Part shown: in pieces, positions 24,601 to 37,380 of the stretch
Position numbering within the stretch: position 1 is the stretch's first letter
How the letters are laid out: the number at the start of each line of letters is the position of its first letter
DNA from: Corydoras sp. C115
Lineage: Eukaryota; Chordata; Actinopteri; Siluriformes; Callichthyidae
Direction of reading: 5' to 3'
NCBI GenBank assembly: GCA_019802505.1
Contig: JAFMOC010000389.1
Location: forward strand, 260,001-324,000
Length of the DNA stretch: 64,000 bases
Notes under the pieces: model-generated
The model's input: only the letters and a program-made list of their open reading frames with translations
Databases searched by the model: none
What the model was told of the DNA's origin: nothing
Made by a program: the position numbers and the translations under genes

Positions 24601-25845
24601 ACCTTTATAATTAACAAATTAATGCATGCTATTATTAATCCTGTTTTGTTATGTTTCTCTCTTTTTGATAACCGAGCCAGGCAGTCAGCCATTCATCTCC
24701 CGCATCCCTTTTAATCCCACTCCATTTTTAAAAGCAGAAATGTTTTCCAGGCATAATCCCTCTGTGACCTCATTCCCATCATCAGCCCTCCACATCTGTT
24801 CAGAGAAAGAACGAGAGCGAGAGGCAGGTCACTGCACTTTATCCTGAGGCTCTCACACTGCAGTCACTGTATCAGATCACGATCAATCAGAACCTCATCG
24901 TTCATCATCACCGACAATAACACTGCCGCTACCCCTGCCATTAAAGCCAGCAGTGAGTGAAAGGGTGAGCTTTATGATTCAACATTCATCTCACTGAGCT
25001 GAAAATACAAAGCAATCAGCTGAGGAAATCACATGGTGACTGAGCTCGTAAACCTAAATCTAAACCTGATCTGCTGTCGCTCCCAAACACGTCCAATCGT
25101 CACATCCGTCACCGTGAGCACACCAACCATGTCCTGCACATCGGCACACAATCAACATGTACAAGAGCCTTCCACAAACTGTTCCCACAAAGTATACAGT
25201 TGTCCAAAATCCCTGGCTGTAAGCTTTATTTTATAAACTTTTGTTAAACTTTTTTTCAGTAAGGAGAAGTTTTTTTGGCTTGTTTAAGACTTTGAAAAAG
25301 GAACTTCAGCAGAACACTGTCCTCCACATGGGAGCCTCTTGCATCACTGCTTCAGTTTCATCACTGTCTGTTAGAGCAGCTGCTTCCTCCACAGCCACGA
25401 GGCTCTCCGGAGGGAAGAACCCAGAGTATCGCAGCGTCCAAACAAAGGCCTACAGAATGTCAAGGATTCATCGGTTACAGAGCCTGGGAATGTTCTGCAC
25501 AACAACACAGCTCCAGTTCACACAGTCTCCCTGCACACTACCTCCCTGCACAGACAAATTCAGTTACAGCACCCAACCACACGAGACAGAAGAGCACAAG
25601 AGGCAAATAAAAGTAATTTATTAAAATAAGCAATATAAAATAGCTCAGGGTACATGCACATACATGTAGGTACCCCTACAGCATGACTCCAACCCTCTTA
25701 CTACCCTTCACCTGCACCGCCGTATTCCTCAGAGAGTGTTAATGCAAAAAAAGAATTAGAATGAATGATGTTACAGAACACTAAAGATCAGGTGTTATAG
25801 TGGTAAACCTGCCCCTGTCCCGGCATTTTAAGACTCAAGTCAAGT
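21660..25845. other. Intergenic region between acss3 and lin7a
   Basis: Apart from one truncated SINE I see no recognisable gene. Open frames are short and without family features. AT-rich, few microsatellites. Confidence 0.6.
23197..23506 (-). mobile_element. tRNA-derived SINE, head-truncated (copy 2)
   Basis: Same family as copy 1, minus orientation, with a TTCA tail at the low end. It stops inside the tRNA-like part after CCCTAGCG, so box A is missing. Confidence 0.85.
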
Positions 25846-26010
25846 CAAGTTCAAGTAATTTATTTATATAGCGCTTTTTACAAAAGTACATCGTCACAGA
25901 GCAGCTTTACAGAATGAAAAGCCTTTAAACCCCCAAAGAGCGAGCCGAAGCGACAGTGGCAAGAAAAAACTCCCTTTTAAAACCTTGTGAGGACCGAGAC
26001 TTAGTGGGGG
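25846..26010. repeat. Dispersed teleost repeat (class uncertain)
   Basis: Contains ATTTATATAGCGCTTTTTAC, CAGAGCAGCTTTACAGAATG and GTGGCAAGAAAAAACTCCC, phrases I recognise as an abundant interspersed repeat of fish genomes. Only one copy is visible here, so borders are approximate. Confidence 0.6.
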
Positions 26011-26411
26011 ACTCGTCCTCCTTGAACGCAGCAATTTTAGAGAAGATATTTAACTCATTATTAAGATGTTAATAATGAGTCAATCAATCCATCAAATAAA
26101 ATTAATAATATATTAAAAGATGTTTTAGAACATCCAGACAAGAAGACTCTAATATATTAATATTCTAATGTTCTGGGAAGTTTTTGCACGGGATGTTGGA
26201 GGTGGATTTTAGATCAGTTCCGTTGTGCGTGCAGAACATGAGGAACGAAGGTGAATCTTTCTGAGGTGATCTGCTGTCTGCTGGCTGTTAACACCGAACA
26301 TCAGCCTGGGCTCGAACCCTGGAGCAGCAGCAGTAGGGGTGTGTGCGCACTCTCAGCTCTCCACGCTCGCGGTGACGTGCTCTCCTCCGTCAGGATGAGG
26401 ATGCTGGGCTG

Positions 26412-26412
<1 letters not shown>

Positions 26413-26465
<53 letters not shown>

Positions 26466-26487
26466 CCCCCCCCCCCCCCCCCCCCCC
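26413..26487 (+). repeat. (CT)n followed by a 25-base C run upstream of lin7a
   Basis: A CT repeat of about 50 bp passes straight into 25 consecutive C residues, ending 35 bp before the lin7a start codon. It lies in the presumed promoter or 5'UTR. Confidence 0.9.
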
Positions 26488-26522
26488 GGTTCATTCTTCG
26501 CTGTTCCAGCTCGTGCGCAGTC

Positions 26523-26887
26523 ATGGCGACGGTGGTGCAGCCGCTCTCTCTGGATCGAGGTGAGGAACCGCGCGCTCGGGATCACCACCCCGACCTCATC
26601 CTTTCATCTGGCCGCGCGACGGCGGCGGGAATGCGGGGGGGGGGGGGGGGGGGACGCCGTGTGGGCGCACGCGTACGCACGCGTACGCCCGCTCCCGACG
26701 CTATGGCGCGCGTGGCGGGGTTGGGTCCTATCCCGTCTGTCGGGATGGATCTCGGTGTCGTGATTGATGAAGCCACCGAGTGAAGCGGGCCCTTTGAAGG
26801 AAGCGTTCAGCGCGTGCACGCCGCGTCTAATCGGGGCTCTCCATCCGATCAGCAGCCGTCGACCCCCCCCCCTCCCCACACACAAAC

Positions 26888-26924
<37 letters not shown>

Positions 26925-28988
26925 GCTTTAATGGGAACCATCGTTTGAGTTCAGGGTCCTGCGCCGCCGTGCTGAACTTTATGATGGAGGTTCGTTACAT
27001 AACGCTGCAGGAACGCGCGCGAGCAGAGTGAGAACGCTGCAGACTCGATTCTAACGTCTGCAGCGGTTACAGGTGTCTGCTAATCCAGATGTGCCTTTAC
27101 AAATCTTAATGAAGCGTGTGTGAGTGTGTGTGTGTGTGTGTGTGTGAGAGTGTGTGTGTGTGTGTGTGGGGGGGGGGGTCCTTATCCCCTGATGCAGTGA
27201 GTAACTCAGGGACACTGTTTATTTCTCGGGGATTCTTAAATCAGCAGGTTTAATTCAGTATACATGAGTAACAAAACAAAAGCGTGTTTTCACATTGACT
27301 GTATCTCAGTTCTACTCCCAGAATAATCAAATAAATTCCTGTGTGTTCTGTAGATGTGTTCTGTAGATGTGCTCTTTGGATGTGTTCTGTAAATGTGCTC
27401 GTTTGTGTTCAGTAGATGTGTTCTGTAGATGTGTTCTGTAGATGTGCTCGTTTGTGTTCTGTAGATGTGTTCTGTAGATGTGTTCTGTAGATGTGCTCTG
27501 TAGATGTGTTCTGTAGATGTGTTCTGTAGATGTGCTCGTTTGTGTTCTGTAGATGTGTTCTGTAGATGTGCTCATTTGTGTTCTGTAGATGTGTTCTGTA
27601 GATGTGTTCTGTAGATGTGCTCGTTTGTGTTCTTCACCTTTACTTTGATGTAGGTTGTTGGTGTGTGTTGACTGTAATACTGGTGTAATGTGTGTGTGTG
27701 TGTTGGTTGGATCAGTGTACGCTGTGCAGTGAATCGTGAGTGATGTTCTACAGTTCTCCGATGTCAGGACAGTTACAGCTCTACCAATTAGCCGTGATTG
27801 GGAGTTTGATGAAGGGAACTTCGTGTGGATTTGAAGCAGACCCCCGAGGTGCACTTGGCTTGCCGTGCTGTTGGCAGACTTGTGATCTGCAGACAGTTTT
27901 AAAGTTAAAGCCTGATTCATTAAAGATTTCAAATTGGCAGCATGGTACATGTTGGTTCTCTGGATAAAAGAGCCTTTCTGCTCTTAATGTGCCGTAAACG
28001 TTAACATCTCTGACACTTACTCCGTTTAAAACCAGCATCGATGAGTGTGAGCTGAATGATGCCCTAAATATTTAGCTGTCCTCCTCGCTGCTCACCTCAT
28101 CACACACACTGGCTCCATTCTGCTCTTAGTCAGGCCTTTTGAAGTCCAGATCTTTTAGCTTTCTCTCACTCTGTTAAATGAAATCATTCAGAAGCTTGGA
28201 CTGTTTTACTCTGTACACTTTTTAGATAAAAATCATTCTTTCAATCCGTTAATCCAGTACAATATCCCTTTATCTTGTTTGTCTGTCCCACAGTGAAGTT
28301 ATTGTTTATCACACAACTTAAAGCAGTGAAATCTCAACGCAGGGCCGTGTGGCTGCTTCTGAAACAGACTTTATGATCAGTACTTGTTAATTGTTTTTTA
28401 ATGAAGATGGACACAAGAGGGACAGTTTTAGAGACAGGGTTAGGTGATCTTAAATCACACACTGGGTCAGATTTAGTTTGTTCTGGTTTTGGTTCGTCAT
28501 GGTTTGTGTGTTTAAACTTGAAAGGTTAAGTTCAGACTCTGTGTTGATGACTGTTATTAAAAACTCTGATTGGAATTATGATTTCTTTTATGTTTTAATC
28601 GAAAACAGAGATTTTCTAAGTTCAGAATCCATAAAGACACCTGAAGAGCAGATGGAGGTTAAAGTCAGATGTAATACAGACTGAGATGCGGTCTCTGAAC
28701 CTCAGGGTTAAAGCTGAGGTGTAATGTTCTGTGTGAAGTAGATGCTCTGTGTGATGGGATGGACCCTGAGCACACACACTGACCCAGACTGACCCTCGCT
28801 GCTCTCTTGTCCTCACAAACACAGCAGCTGTAATCCTCCCGTGAGCTCGTGGTGTTTCTTCTGATGCAGACATACTTCTGTCAGTGTGCTTCACCTCAGC
28901 AGAGCTGATTCAGTCTGAGTGAATCCAGAGTTCAGGTCAGAACCCGAGTCAACACGATCGATAGAGAGGGTTTACACAAACTAATCCA

Positions 28989-29033
<45 letters not shown>

Positions 29034-29127
29034 GTAAAACAAACCCCTCATATTTTAAGAGTTTTAAAGACCAGCCCTAAAAGTTTTGCAGCATTTGCTT
29101 TAAGTTCAGAATGTTTTAAATGAAAGC

Positions 29128-29171
<44 letters not shown>

Positions 29172-30284
29172 AACATCACGCAGGTGTTCATCCACTTCGT
29201 CCTGAGAGACACACTGTGAGCTTTAATATATTTAAATCTGATAACGCTGCACTTAAAGGTCAGAGAGGAAGAGAGAGACAGATACAGAGAACTCTGTGTT
29301 GAGGTGGGGGTGGGGGGTGGGGGGGGTCGCGAGGTACCTGCACAGTTCCTAATGGCTCATTAAATTCAGATTATCACTGCAGCACAAAACGAAGCGAAGC
29401 TCGTTAGAGTTGGTGATAATGAGCGAGCTTCAGACGGGCAAACACACAGTCCAGCAGCTCATTTGATCCAGCCGGACGCAGCCGGGGGTTATATAAGGAT
29501 TTATTCAGCATGACGCCACACGATCTGCACGTCCAGTAACACACATTCTCACTCGGACTACATTCACACGTCCACCTCACACACCCAGATTTCTGAGATG
29601 TGATGAGTCCTGACCTCTCACTTCAGATTCCTCTCAGTTTAGATAAACAGTCTGAAATCGACCTGATGGGAGGAGATTCATTGATTTATTATTTACTAAA
29701 ATAGAACTGAATGAACACTTTGTTGACTTCTTCATTTCGTCTCTTTATCAGACGTCTTGCGAGCGATCGAGCTGCTGGAGAAACTACAGGAATCAGGGGA
29801 CGTCCCCGGACACAAGCTGCAGTCCCTCAAGAAAGTTCTGCAGAGTGAGTTCTGTACGGCCATCAGAGAGGTGAGCGGGCGAGCGGGCGAGTGAGTGAGT
29901 GACTCAGCAACGACCTTCACAACATCTGTCCCCAATATTAATTATAATAATAACCATGAACATCAAATACTGCTAATGAGAATAATTAATAAAACAACAG
30001 GTTTTAAAAAATACAATAATAATAATGATTTTAAAATAGTGTTCGTTCTGTAGAATGGTTTAAATTTCTCACCTAACGATATTTACTGTTTTTCTTTTAA
30101 ATTGCTGAACATTTGCATTTTGGGTTTTATTATAACAGCAGGGTTCAGGTTTTAAGTTGTGGAGCTGATTTTCTGTTATTTCTGGTTATTATCTGTTATT
30201 TTTACTGGTTATCTATTAATTTATGTTCACGTGTTTTGGCAGTATGGCTGTACAGCAGTGTTTAGTTCATTAACTCTTTAAACT

Positions 30285-30317
<33 letters not shown>

Positions 30318-30590
30318 TTAAGCTGATGGTTAATAGAACATTGTATCTACACATTCTGCTGAAAAATAATTTTAAAGCTTTATTGAACACAGCATGCTCC
30401 TGCATTAACTCAAGGTCAGGAGAGAAGTTCCATCACTTTGCAATGACAGACGGGAGAGTGATGAACAGTGTGAACAGAGATCGTCTGTGTCAGTGAATGC
30501 AGCATAACAGTGTCCCAAATACTGCAGCTCTGATATTAAATCATATAACTGTGTGATTCTTCAGCTCTGTGTGCTCTGATTAAACACCAG

Positions 30591-30626
<36 letters not shown>

Positions 30627-30966
30627 CAGCATATCCACGTCTCATAATCAATATTCACATTCACAAATTTAAAATCATCTGTAAATATCTGACACTGTTC
30701 CATTGAATTCTGCATTACACTGATTCTGTTGATCTATAAAGAATCTGTGATGTCATAACATTATGAACGGCTTTATTCACTTAACGGTTTACTCGTCACA
30801 GCCGTGAATGTTTTTATTAAACACATATGAACCTTTCATTTTGGGGTCTTTGTTGTTGATTTTGCACATGAACTTTTCTTCTTGATATCTGACATGATGA
30901 TGATGATGATGCTGATGATGATGATGATGATGATGATGATGGTGATGATGCTGATGATGATGATGC

Positions 30967-30998
<32 letters not shown>

Positions 30999-33900
30999 CT
31001 GCTGATGATGATGATGATGATGATGATGATGGTGATGATGCTGATGCTAATGATGATGATGCTGATGATGATGATGATGCTGATGCTGATGCTGATGCTG
31101 ATGATGATGACGATGATGATGCTGATGATGAGATGATGCTCAGGTGTTTACATCCTGTTCATCTGGTGTGTAGTGACTTTGATGTTTGTGTTTTTGCAGC
31201 TTACTGGCATCAGGCAGTGAATGTGATTAAAATGTTAATGTGAAGCGAGAGGAGAGTGAGTGTGAATCGCACACATGCCTCAACTACAGGACAAGAGACA
31301 TGCTCTTTAAAGAACGAGAGAGATATGGTGTCCATCACAGAGCAGACACACAGACAACACAATCACACACACGTTCACACATGAGCAATTCATTACATAC
31401 AGCTTATTCAGGCACACAGACATGGGGAGAACATGCAAACCTCTCACAGAGAAAGTCCTGCTGTTTCCTCAGGAATCAGACTGCTGTGAGGTGAATGCTG
31501 CGCAGCGCTGAGTCTGAGTCTGATTCAGATTAGAGCTTGAGCGTGAATAATGGAGATGTTTACCTGTATCTGCTTCCTGTCATCCTTTGGTCCTGGACTA
31601 ACGTTCAGGTTGCTTTGATCGCAGGATGAGATGTTTTCTCTGTGCTTCTCTGTGAATTCAGAATGAAATCAGGTTGAACCCTGTGTTTCTGTCTCCATCA
31701 GGTCTATCAGTACATGCATGAGACCATCACAGTCAACGGCTGTCCGGAGTATCAGGCTCGAGCCACAGCAAAGGTACCGTTTCAAAATCAGACTCGGGTT
31801 TTTGTGTGAAATGTAATTTTTTAAGAGGAACGAATGACGTTACTTTATGTGCTGATAAGATTCCAAAACTCTAACAAATCAGATTGTAACAAATTGAAAA
31901 TTGAATCTGAGATTAGGCTTCATGTGAAAGCTGAGTCTGAGCGGATCATGGAGATGCTCTGTGGCTCCTCACTGGGGAGAACGTTCCACCTTTTGGTATT
32001 AAAGACGTATGTGGACAGTGAGGTGAGGTGGCTGCAGGGAAACCTTTTCAGTGTTGAGTTCAGGTGCAGGTTCAGGATCAGAACCAGAGAAGGTCCAGTG
32101 GACCAGTGTCAGGGACTTAGGAGCATCTACTGTATGTGTTCCTCTTTGCTTTTGAGTGTAATTATGGAGTTACACGATCGAATCGCTTATTAACATGAAG
32201 CAGAATGAAGCGGGGGGGGGGGGGGGCTAATAGTTTTGAAGGGCATGCTGACTCCCTGCAGCCGCACAGCTCAGTGTGTGCTGTCTGAATGATGAGCCGG
32301 ATCAGTCCTGCTTCAGTGTGTACACACAGCTTTGTTTTACACCCCCACCAATCAATGGGGGGGGTAGAAGGTGTTGTTTTGGACGGATGCTTCGTCCGTG
32401 TTATGATAAAAAGCTAATTCATTAGCTGCTCGTGCTCTGAATTACAATCGGCCGGCGTCCTTGTCTCAGAGGTGACTCCGTCTCATCGTCCAGCAGAATA
32501 ACTTTTTCTAAATCAATCTCAGTGAAGTTAACCCTGTAGGGCAGACCGGGTGTCTTCACTCAGTACCATCTTTCTGATGATCTGCTGCACCTTCCATGGC
32601 ATGTTCGCTCCTGATCAGGACCACAGTACCCACAGCGGGTCCACGCTGCAAAGGGTCCGGACACCTTAATGACAGAAGGTCATGTAAATAGAGATAGAAA
32701 TCAGGCTGAGCCTCTCTCTGCCGTGGAACCGACACTCTGTACGTCAGAACATATGGCTCTCACCTCACAGTCAGAAGGTTGAGAACGTGAGGATGATCTG
32801 TGGATGAAACCTCCACAAGGTCACACGTTTACAGCTTTCTGTTTATTTGTGCTGACTCGTGACTTTAGCAGTTCTTTTATATTTAGCAGTCAACATATGT
32901 TTAAGGAACAGCATGTTAGGTTTTTTTAACCCTGTGAACGATGAGCAAAGTGCCAGGAGAATTGGAATGAGTCACGTTTGAGCTGCGCAGCGCCACCTTT
33001 CTTCAGCGTGAGAAGAAAGTCCTCTGCACACTGCAGAAGATCAGACAGCACTCACCTCATCCCTCAGTCACTTCAGAAAACACACACCATGTTTTGAAGC
33101 TTCAGAGATCAAAACAGACCCGGCGCTCGGGCTCCTGCTGAGAAACGTTCCAGAAGTTCTCTGTTTCGTCTCCTTTAATCTGACCTAGAAGTTTCAGAAC
33201 TTGTGTCTCAGAAAACAGAATTAGATATTGGTCTGATCTTTAACAGTCCTGATTATAATGTATTCAAAAAACATGAAATATTCTTATTTTAATATTGACC
33301 TTAACTCCAGAGATTTCCTCTGACAGCTTTAAGGGTCTAAAATCGTATATTTCTTCCCATCAGGCCACAGTCGCAGCTTTTGCAGCCAGTGAAGGTCACT
33401 CACACCCTCGAGTTGTGGAATTACCGAAAACCGATGAGGGTCTGGGCTTCAATGTGATGGGTGGAAAAGAGCAAAACTCACCCATATACATCTCGCGCAT
33501 CATCCCAGGGGGCGTGGCTGAGAGACACGGGGGCCTGAAGAGAGGAGACCAGCTACTGTCCGTCAACGGAGTGGTGAGTCCTGAATAGAAAACAGCTAAA
33601 CTAATAGAGCCACTGACAAGTATGGTGGTGGACCCCATGTCCTTCAGTGGAGGTTTCTGTAACTGAAGGTTTTTTTAGAAACATTGAGCTCATATAAAGC
33701 TCCTGTATCAGGATTTATAGACATGTGCAGGAGTTACATCTCTGCGTCGGCCTGCAGCACCACAGAGACGAATCACACTCATTCTGCAGTCTGTCTTTTT
33801 TCCCTCGAGGCTTTCAGACAGTTACACATTTATTACAGCATTAGTTTTCTCCTGAATCTGGTTTCAGGTCTGATCCCAGCTTCATTAGATTTCCCATCAT

Positions 33901-34453
33901 GCTGTAATGGCTGAGGGATCTCAGTATGTTGGAGGTGGAAGTTCTCATTAAAGGGAACATGATGCACAGCACATGCAGAGCTGAAGACTCATTAAACACG
34001 TTTATAGTTTAGTGTAAATTACATTCAGGAGATTCAGGTCCCTGTAGTTTCTCCAGTGGAAACCATTTATTTATTTCAGTCACTCTTATGACCTAGGGGT
34101 ACAGGAGCCTATCCCGTCTCACAACTTATAACGAGCAGTGATACAAATGTGTTAAATAATCATGCATTAGAACTCACTCACTGTACCAGGTGGAGGTGGA
34201 GGAAGCATTTAAACCTTATGTACGTTTGGTTGATTAGAGTGTGGAGGGTGAGCACCATGAGAAGGCAGTGGAGCTGCTAAAGGCAGCGCAGGGTAGCGTG
34301 AAGTTGGTGGTGCGCTACACACCCAAAGTTCTGGAGGAGATGGAGGCACGCTTTGAGAAACTGCGTTCTGCACGCCGCCGCCAGCAGCAGCAACTCCTCA
34401 TTCAACAGCAGCAACAGCACAACCTCAATGCTCAACAGAACCACACGGCGTAG
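26523..34453 (+). CDS. lin7a: Protein lin-7 homolog A (Veli-1/MALS-1), five coding exons
   Basis: Small L27-PDZ adaptor of the LIN2(CASK)-LIN7-LIN10(Mint) complex, which positions receptors and channels at synapses and epithelial junctions. Exons 26523-26559, 29752-29870, 31702-31773, 33364-33573, 34238-34453 join to 217 residues. [12 protein letters not shown] starts the protein as in the family; L27 spans about 12-70, PDZ about 92-174 with carboxylate loop GLGF at 102-105, then a basic, Gln-rich tail ending QQNHTA. All exon phases agree. Human LIN7A is about 233 residues, with a longer N-terminus and Q-tract. Paralogue A is chosen from synteny with myf5/myf6/acss3/ppfia2; sequence alone would also fit lin7b or lin7c. 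The TAG stop abuts two possible splice donors. Confidence 0.94.
26635..26653 (+). repeat. 19-base G run in the start of lin7a intron 1
   Basis: A G homopolymer inside CpG-rich sequence about 75 bp after the lin7a exon 1 donor. Confidence 0.9.
27339..27632 (+). repeat. Minisatellite with 12-bp unit (GTTCTGTAGATG)
   Basis: Repeated GTTCTGTAGATGT units, interrupted at intervals by GCTCGTTTGT, give a two-level array in lin7a intron 1. The long minus-strand open frame over it (repeating [13 protein letters not shown]) is a repeat artefact. Confidence 0.9.
28990..29030 (+). repeat. (CA)n microsatellite in lin7a intron 1
   Basis: About 40 bp of uninterrupted CA repeat. A TG run follows at about 29130-29170. 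Confidence 0.9.
30893..31138 (+). repeat. Interrupted (GAT)n trinucleotide array in lin7a intron 2
   Basis: About 245 bp of GAT with regular GCT and GGT variants. It opens a poly-Met frame that is not a protein gene; it lies wholly in the intron between lin7a exons 2 and 3. Confidence 0.95.
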
Positions 34454-34755
34454 GTGAGGCTTTTCATTGCTGTAAGTCCCCCGAAACATGACCAGCAGGG
34501 GGCGACACTTACTGAGTAAGAGTTTATTCCGTTTTTGTTGTGATTCATTTATTTATTAATGGACCGGTGGATATTAATTATAATCAGGCAAAAATAAATA
34601 ATTATATTGCTGTTAGTTATCCATATATTAAGGTCTGCAGCTTGTGTGCACAGACACAAGGATGTATTTATTTCAGTACAACATGTGAGTCCATATTTAT
34701 TGTACTAAATATCTATATTTTTATCAACACAAACATGAATGCAGCTCTGCACTGA

Positions 34756-34761
34756 AATAAA
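34756..34761 (+). terminator. Candidate lin7a poly(A) signal
   Basis: AATAAA in an A-rich context about 300 bp after the lin7a stop codon. Confidence 0.45.
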
Positions 34762-35183
34762 AATAAACTAAATGTTGTGTTTTTTAATTATTTCACAGAC
34801 TAATGTTAATTAATAGTCTGTGAGTAATCGAAAGGTTTTTATTGCTTTGAGTGAGTTCATATTTGTTACAGGAAAAAATATATACTTGACCTTTATGTAC
34901 TGACCAGTAGGGGGTGGTGTTCTGTCAGAAATCATTTAATAGCATGACTATCTAACCACCAGGGGGCATTAGAGTACATTTAGCAAAAGGTCAACACAGT
35001 TACTAAGATAATGAGTAATGAGTGCAGGAGCTACAGTTACGATTTCACTGTTCAACAGAAACGTTTAGTGGTAAATTTATACACTAATTATCAGCTCCAA
35101 TTAATAATTATTAATCCCAGATGAGTTTTGTGACTGCAGTTACAGACTGTAGGTGAATTCTCAGTGGTTTTTGTTCTTTACAG

Positions 35184-35204
35184 GTCGCTGCAGAAAAAAA
35201 AGAA
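35184..35204 (+). other. Possible alternative lin7a mini-exon
   Basis: A 21-nt segment lies between TTCTTTACAG and GTAAGT. If joined from the donor gtaggt at 34450 it keeps frame and replaces the stop with ASLQKKK plus two bases. Downstream continuation not identified. Confidence 0.3.
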
Positions 35205-37380
35205 GTAAGTGAGACTGATTTCAGAACAGCTGATGGGCTTTATTTCAGAGGATCCTAATGGTTTCTGCTGAAGGTCTGTTCCGTTTAGTCTTTCACGTTT
35301 TATAACATGCGCAGCTCCGCCACCCAAAACACCTGAGAGCAAAAGTATGTGGACACCTCATAATGAGCTCACCTGCTTCATTTAATCTTCACTTATCCTT
35401 AAACAAAAAATCATTCTGTTATGAGAAACGAGGCTTAAATCGGATCTCATTCTGTCTGAAATGACAAACTGAAGTGAAATCACTGAGCTCAGTAGTTTAG
35501 AGAGTAAAAATGTGCAGTGAGTTCAGAGGATTTGCTTCCTTCTCGCTGTAAGGTGTCCACAGATCATTTCACCATGTACTCTACATTCTCGGTTCTCTCT
35601 GGTTCTGCTGGTTCTTCTGACCTTTTTCAGTAGGTCCAGAACGTTGTGTGTTTTTGCACATTGTCATTTCTTTTGTCTCAGCTTTGTATTCCTGACGTCA
35701 CTGGATCCTCTGGTGCTCGTGTCTTTTATTAGAGGGTATTTTGTACCACGTTGTAGCAGGAAATCTTTTCTATATGATGTTAGATTTAGCAATAACACGA
35801 TCTGTTTAGTTTTCTTACATCGTTTTTACAATCGGGATGGAAACTGAATGTTGAAAGCAGATCATTTTAGACGAATGTGGCTGCAAATGAGGGCTTACAA
35901 CTTCATCAGCCGCAATTTAAAGGTCTGGAAAACAATTTACTGACGGTTAATGTTAATAATGTTAATAATTGTTACAGTAAGCTACACCTACTACTGATGT
36001 TAAGCTAGAGAAGTTCAAATTAATTATTATTTAAATAATATAATGTTTAAAGTGAATAATATAAACTGTGGATATGAAGAGAGTAGGTACCCGAATGCTA
36101 GTTGGTCCATGGGGCCCCTTTAATGCTAGGGCCCCTTTAATTTGTTACAACAAGTTTCATTTGTAATTTAGATTATTTTTTTTTTTTTTTCGCATCCTAA
36201 CGCTGTCGCTTTGTTAGAACTTTAATACAAAGCGTTTGTTTAGTTAAACTGCTGATCTAACCAATCACAAACCAGCTGGGCGTCTCTCACGTTGTAGGTT
36301 CGGTTATCCGTCAGTCACGGCATTTCAGATGTTTTATTAAATAAATGTTTATTAATTATCCTTAATAATCTGATTTACTAAGCACATGAACCGATAGTTA
36401 TCAGAACTGCTGACTTATTTATTATAAAAATGTAATTAATTAAACCAGTGGGAATAATTGTTATGATAAAGTAAGTCACGTGTTAATGACGTTAACATAC
36501 AGCATCGTTTGATTTACTGCGGGCTGATCGATCATCAGCTAGAATTTAATTTAGAATTTAATCCAACATTCATTTATTACCTTATTTATTTCACCTGATG
36601 GAACAAAAAGAATTTAGTTTTTTAACTTCTACATTACTGCTTGTAAATTTTAATTGCTTTCGGTGAAATAAAGACACGGTGCTAAAAGAAAGTCATTAAT
36701 AATTAATGATGTGACGTTTAAATGATAGAATATTATTCATTTGCAGACAAAAGAATGTGAAGCTGAAAAATGAAAGTGGTCACGTGACCGAGTCATTACG
36801 TTCTGACTTTCTTTTAGATTTTTACGTAAAGAACTATTGAATTATCTGTTGTAATACATTCCAGTTTGTGATATGAGAGTTTATAATTGTCACGTTACTG
36901 TATTTAAAGCTATGGTATAAATTATTGTTATGAAATCAGATCGTCTTATTTGTTCCACTTTTGACAATCATGAAAATAAATATTAAAATATTAATGTGAT
37001 CTATTTTTAAAGTGCTGTAACACAATTAGAATTGATTTAGAGATTGTATAAAAAATGCTTTAATTTATTAGTAAATGCTGATGATTCAAGAGTAAAATGA
37101 TTCTATTAAGTGACTCCTTACTGAGAATCGAGATAAACTAATAAAGTTCATTTTAAGTTTTGGTTGTAGTTCCTATAAAGTCATGTAATTTAGTTAATTA
37201 AAAAGATATTTTAGACAATTCGATTCCGTAAGGCGACTTTATAAACCGATGAGGCTGCATTCACACTTCAGATTCCCAAACCTTTACCACAAATAAAACA
37301 ACTCATTAATATTAATTATTTAATGCAGTAAAGTTTGCTCACTTTATAGCTTTATAAATCCTAATCTTAATCAAATATAG
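35205..37380. other. AT-rich intergenic region after lin7a
   Basis: No gene recognised. Fragments resembling transposon ends (an AAAAGTATGTGGACACC phrase near 35340) and a T run near 36179-36190 are the only visible features. Confidence 0.6.

Noticed and set aside
27327..27950. 207-codon minus-strand open frame repeating [11 protein letters not shown]
   Set aside because: A 12-bp minisatellite stays open in one frame by arithmetic; it lies in a lin7a intron and has no start context or domain.
30882..31136. 84-codon open frame of almost only Met and Leu
   Set aside because: Translation of a GAT trinucleotide array inside lin7a intron 2; no protein family is like this.
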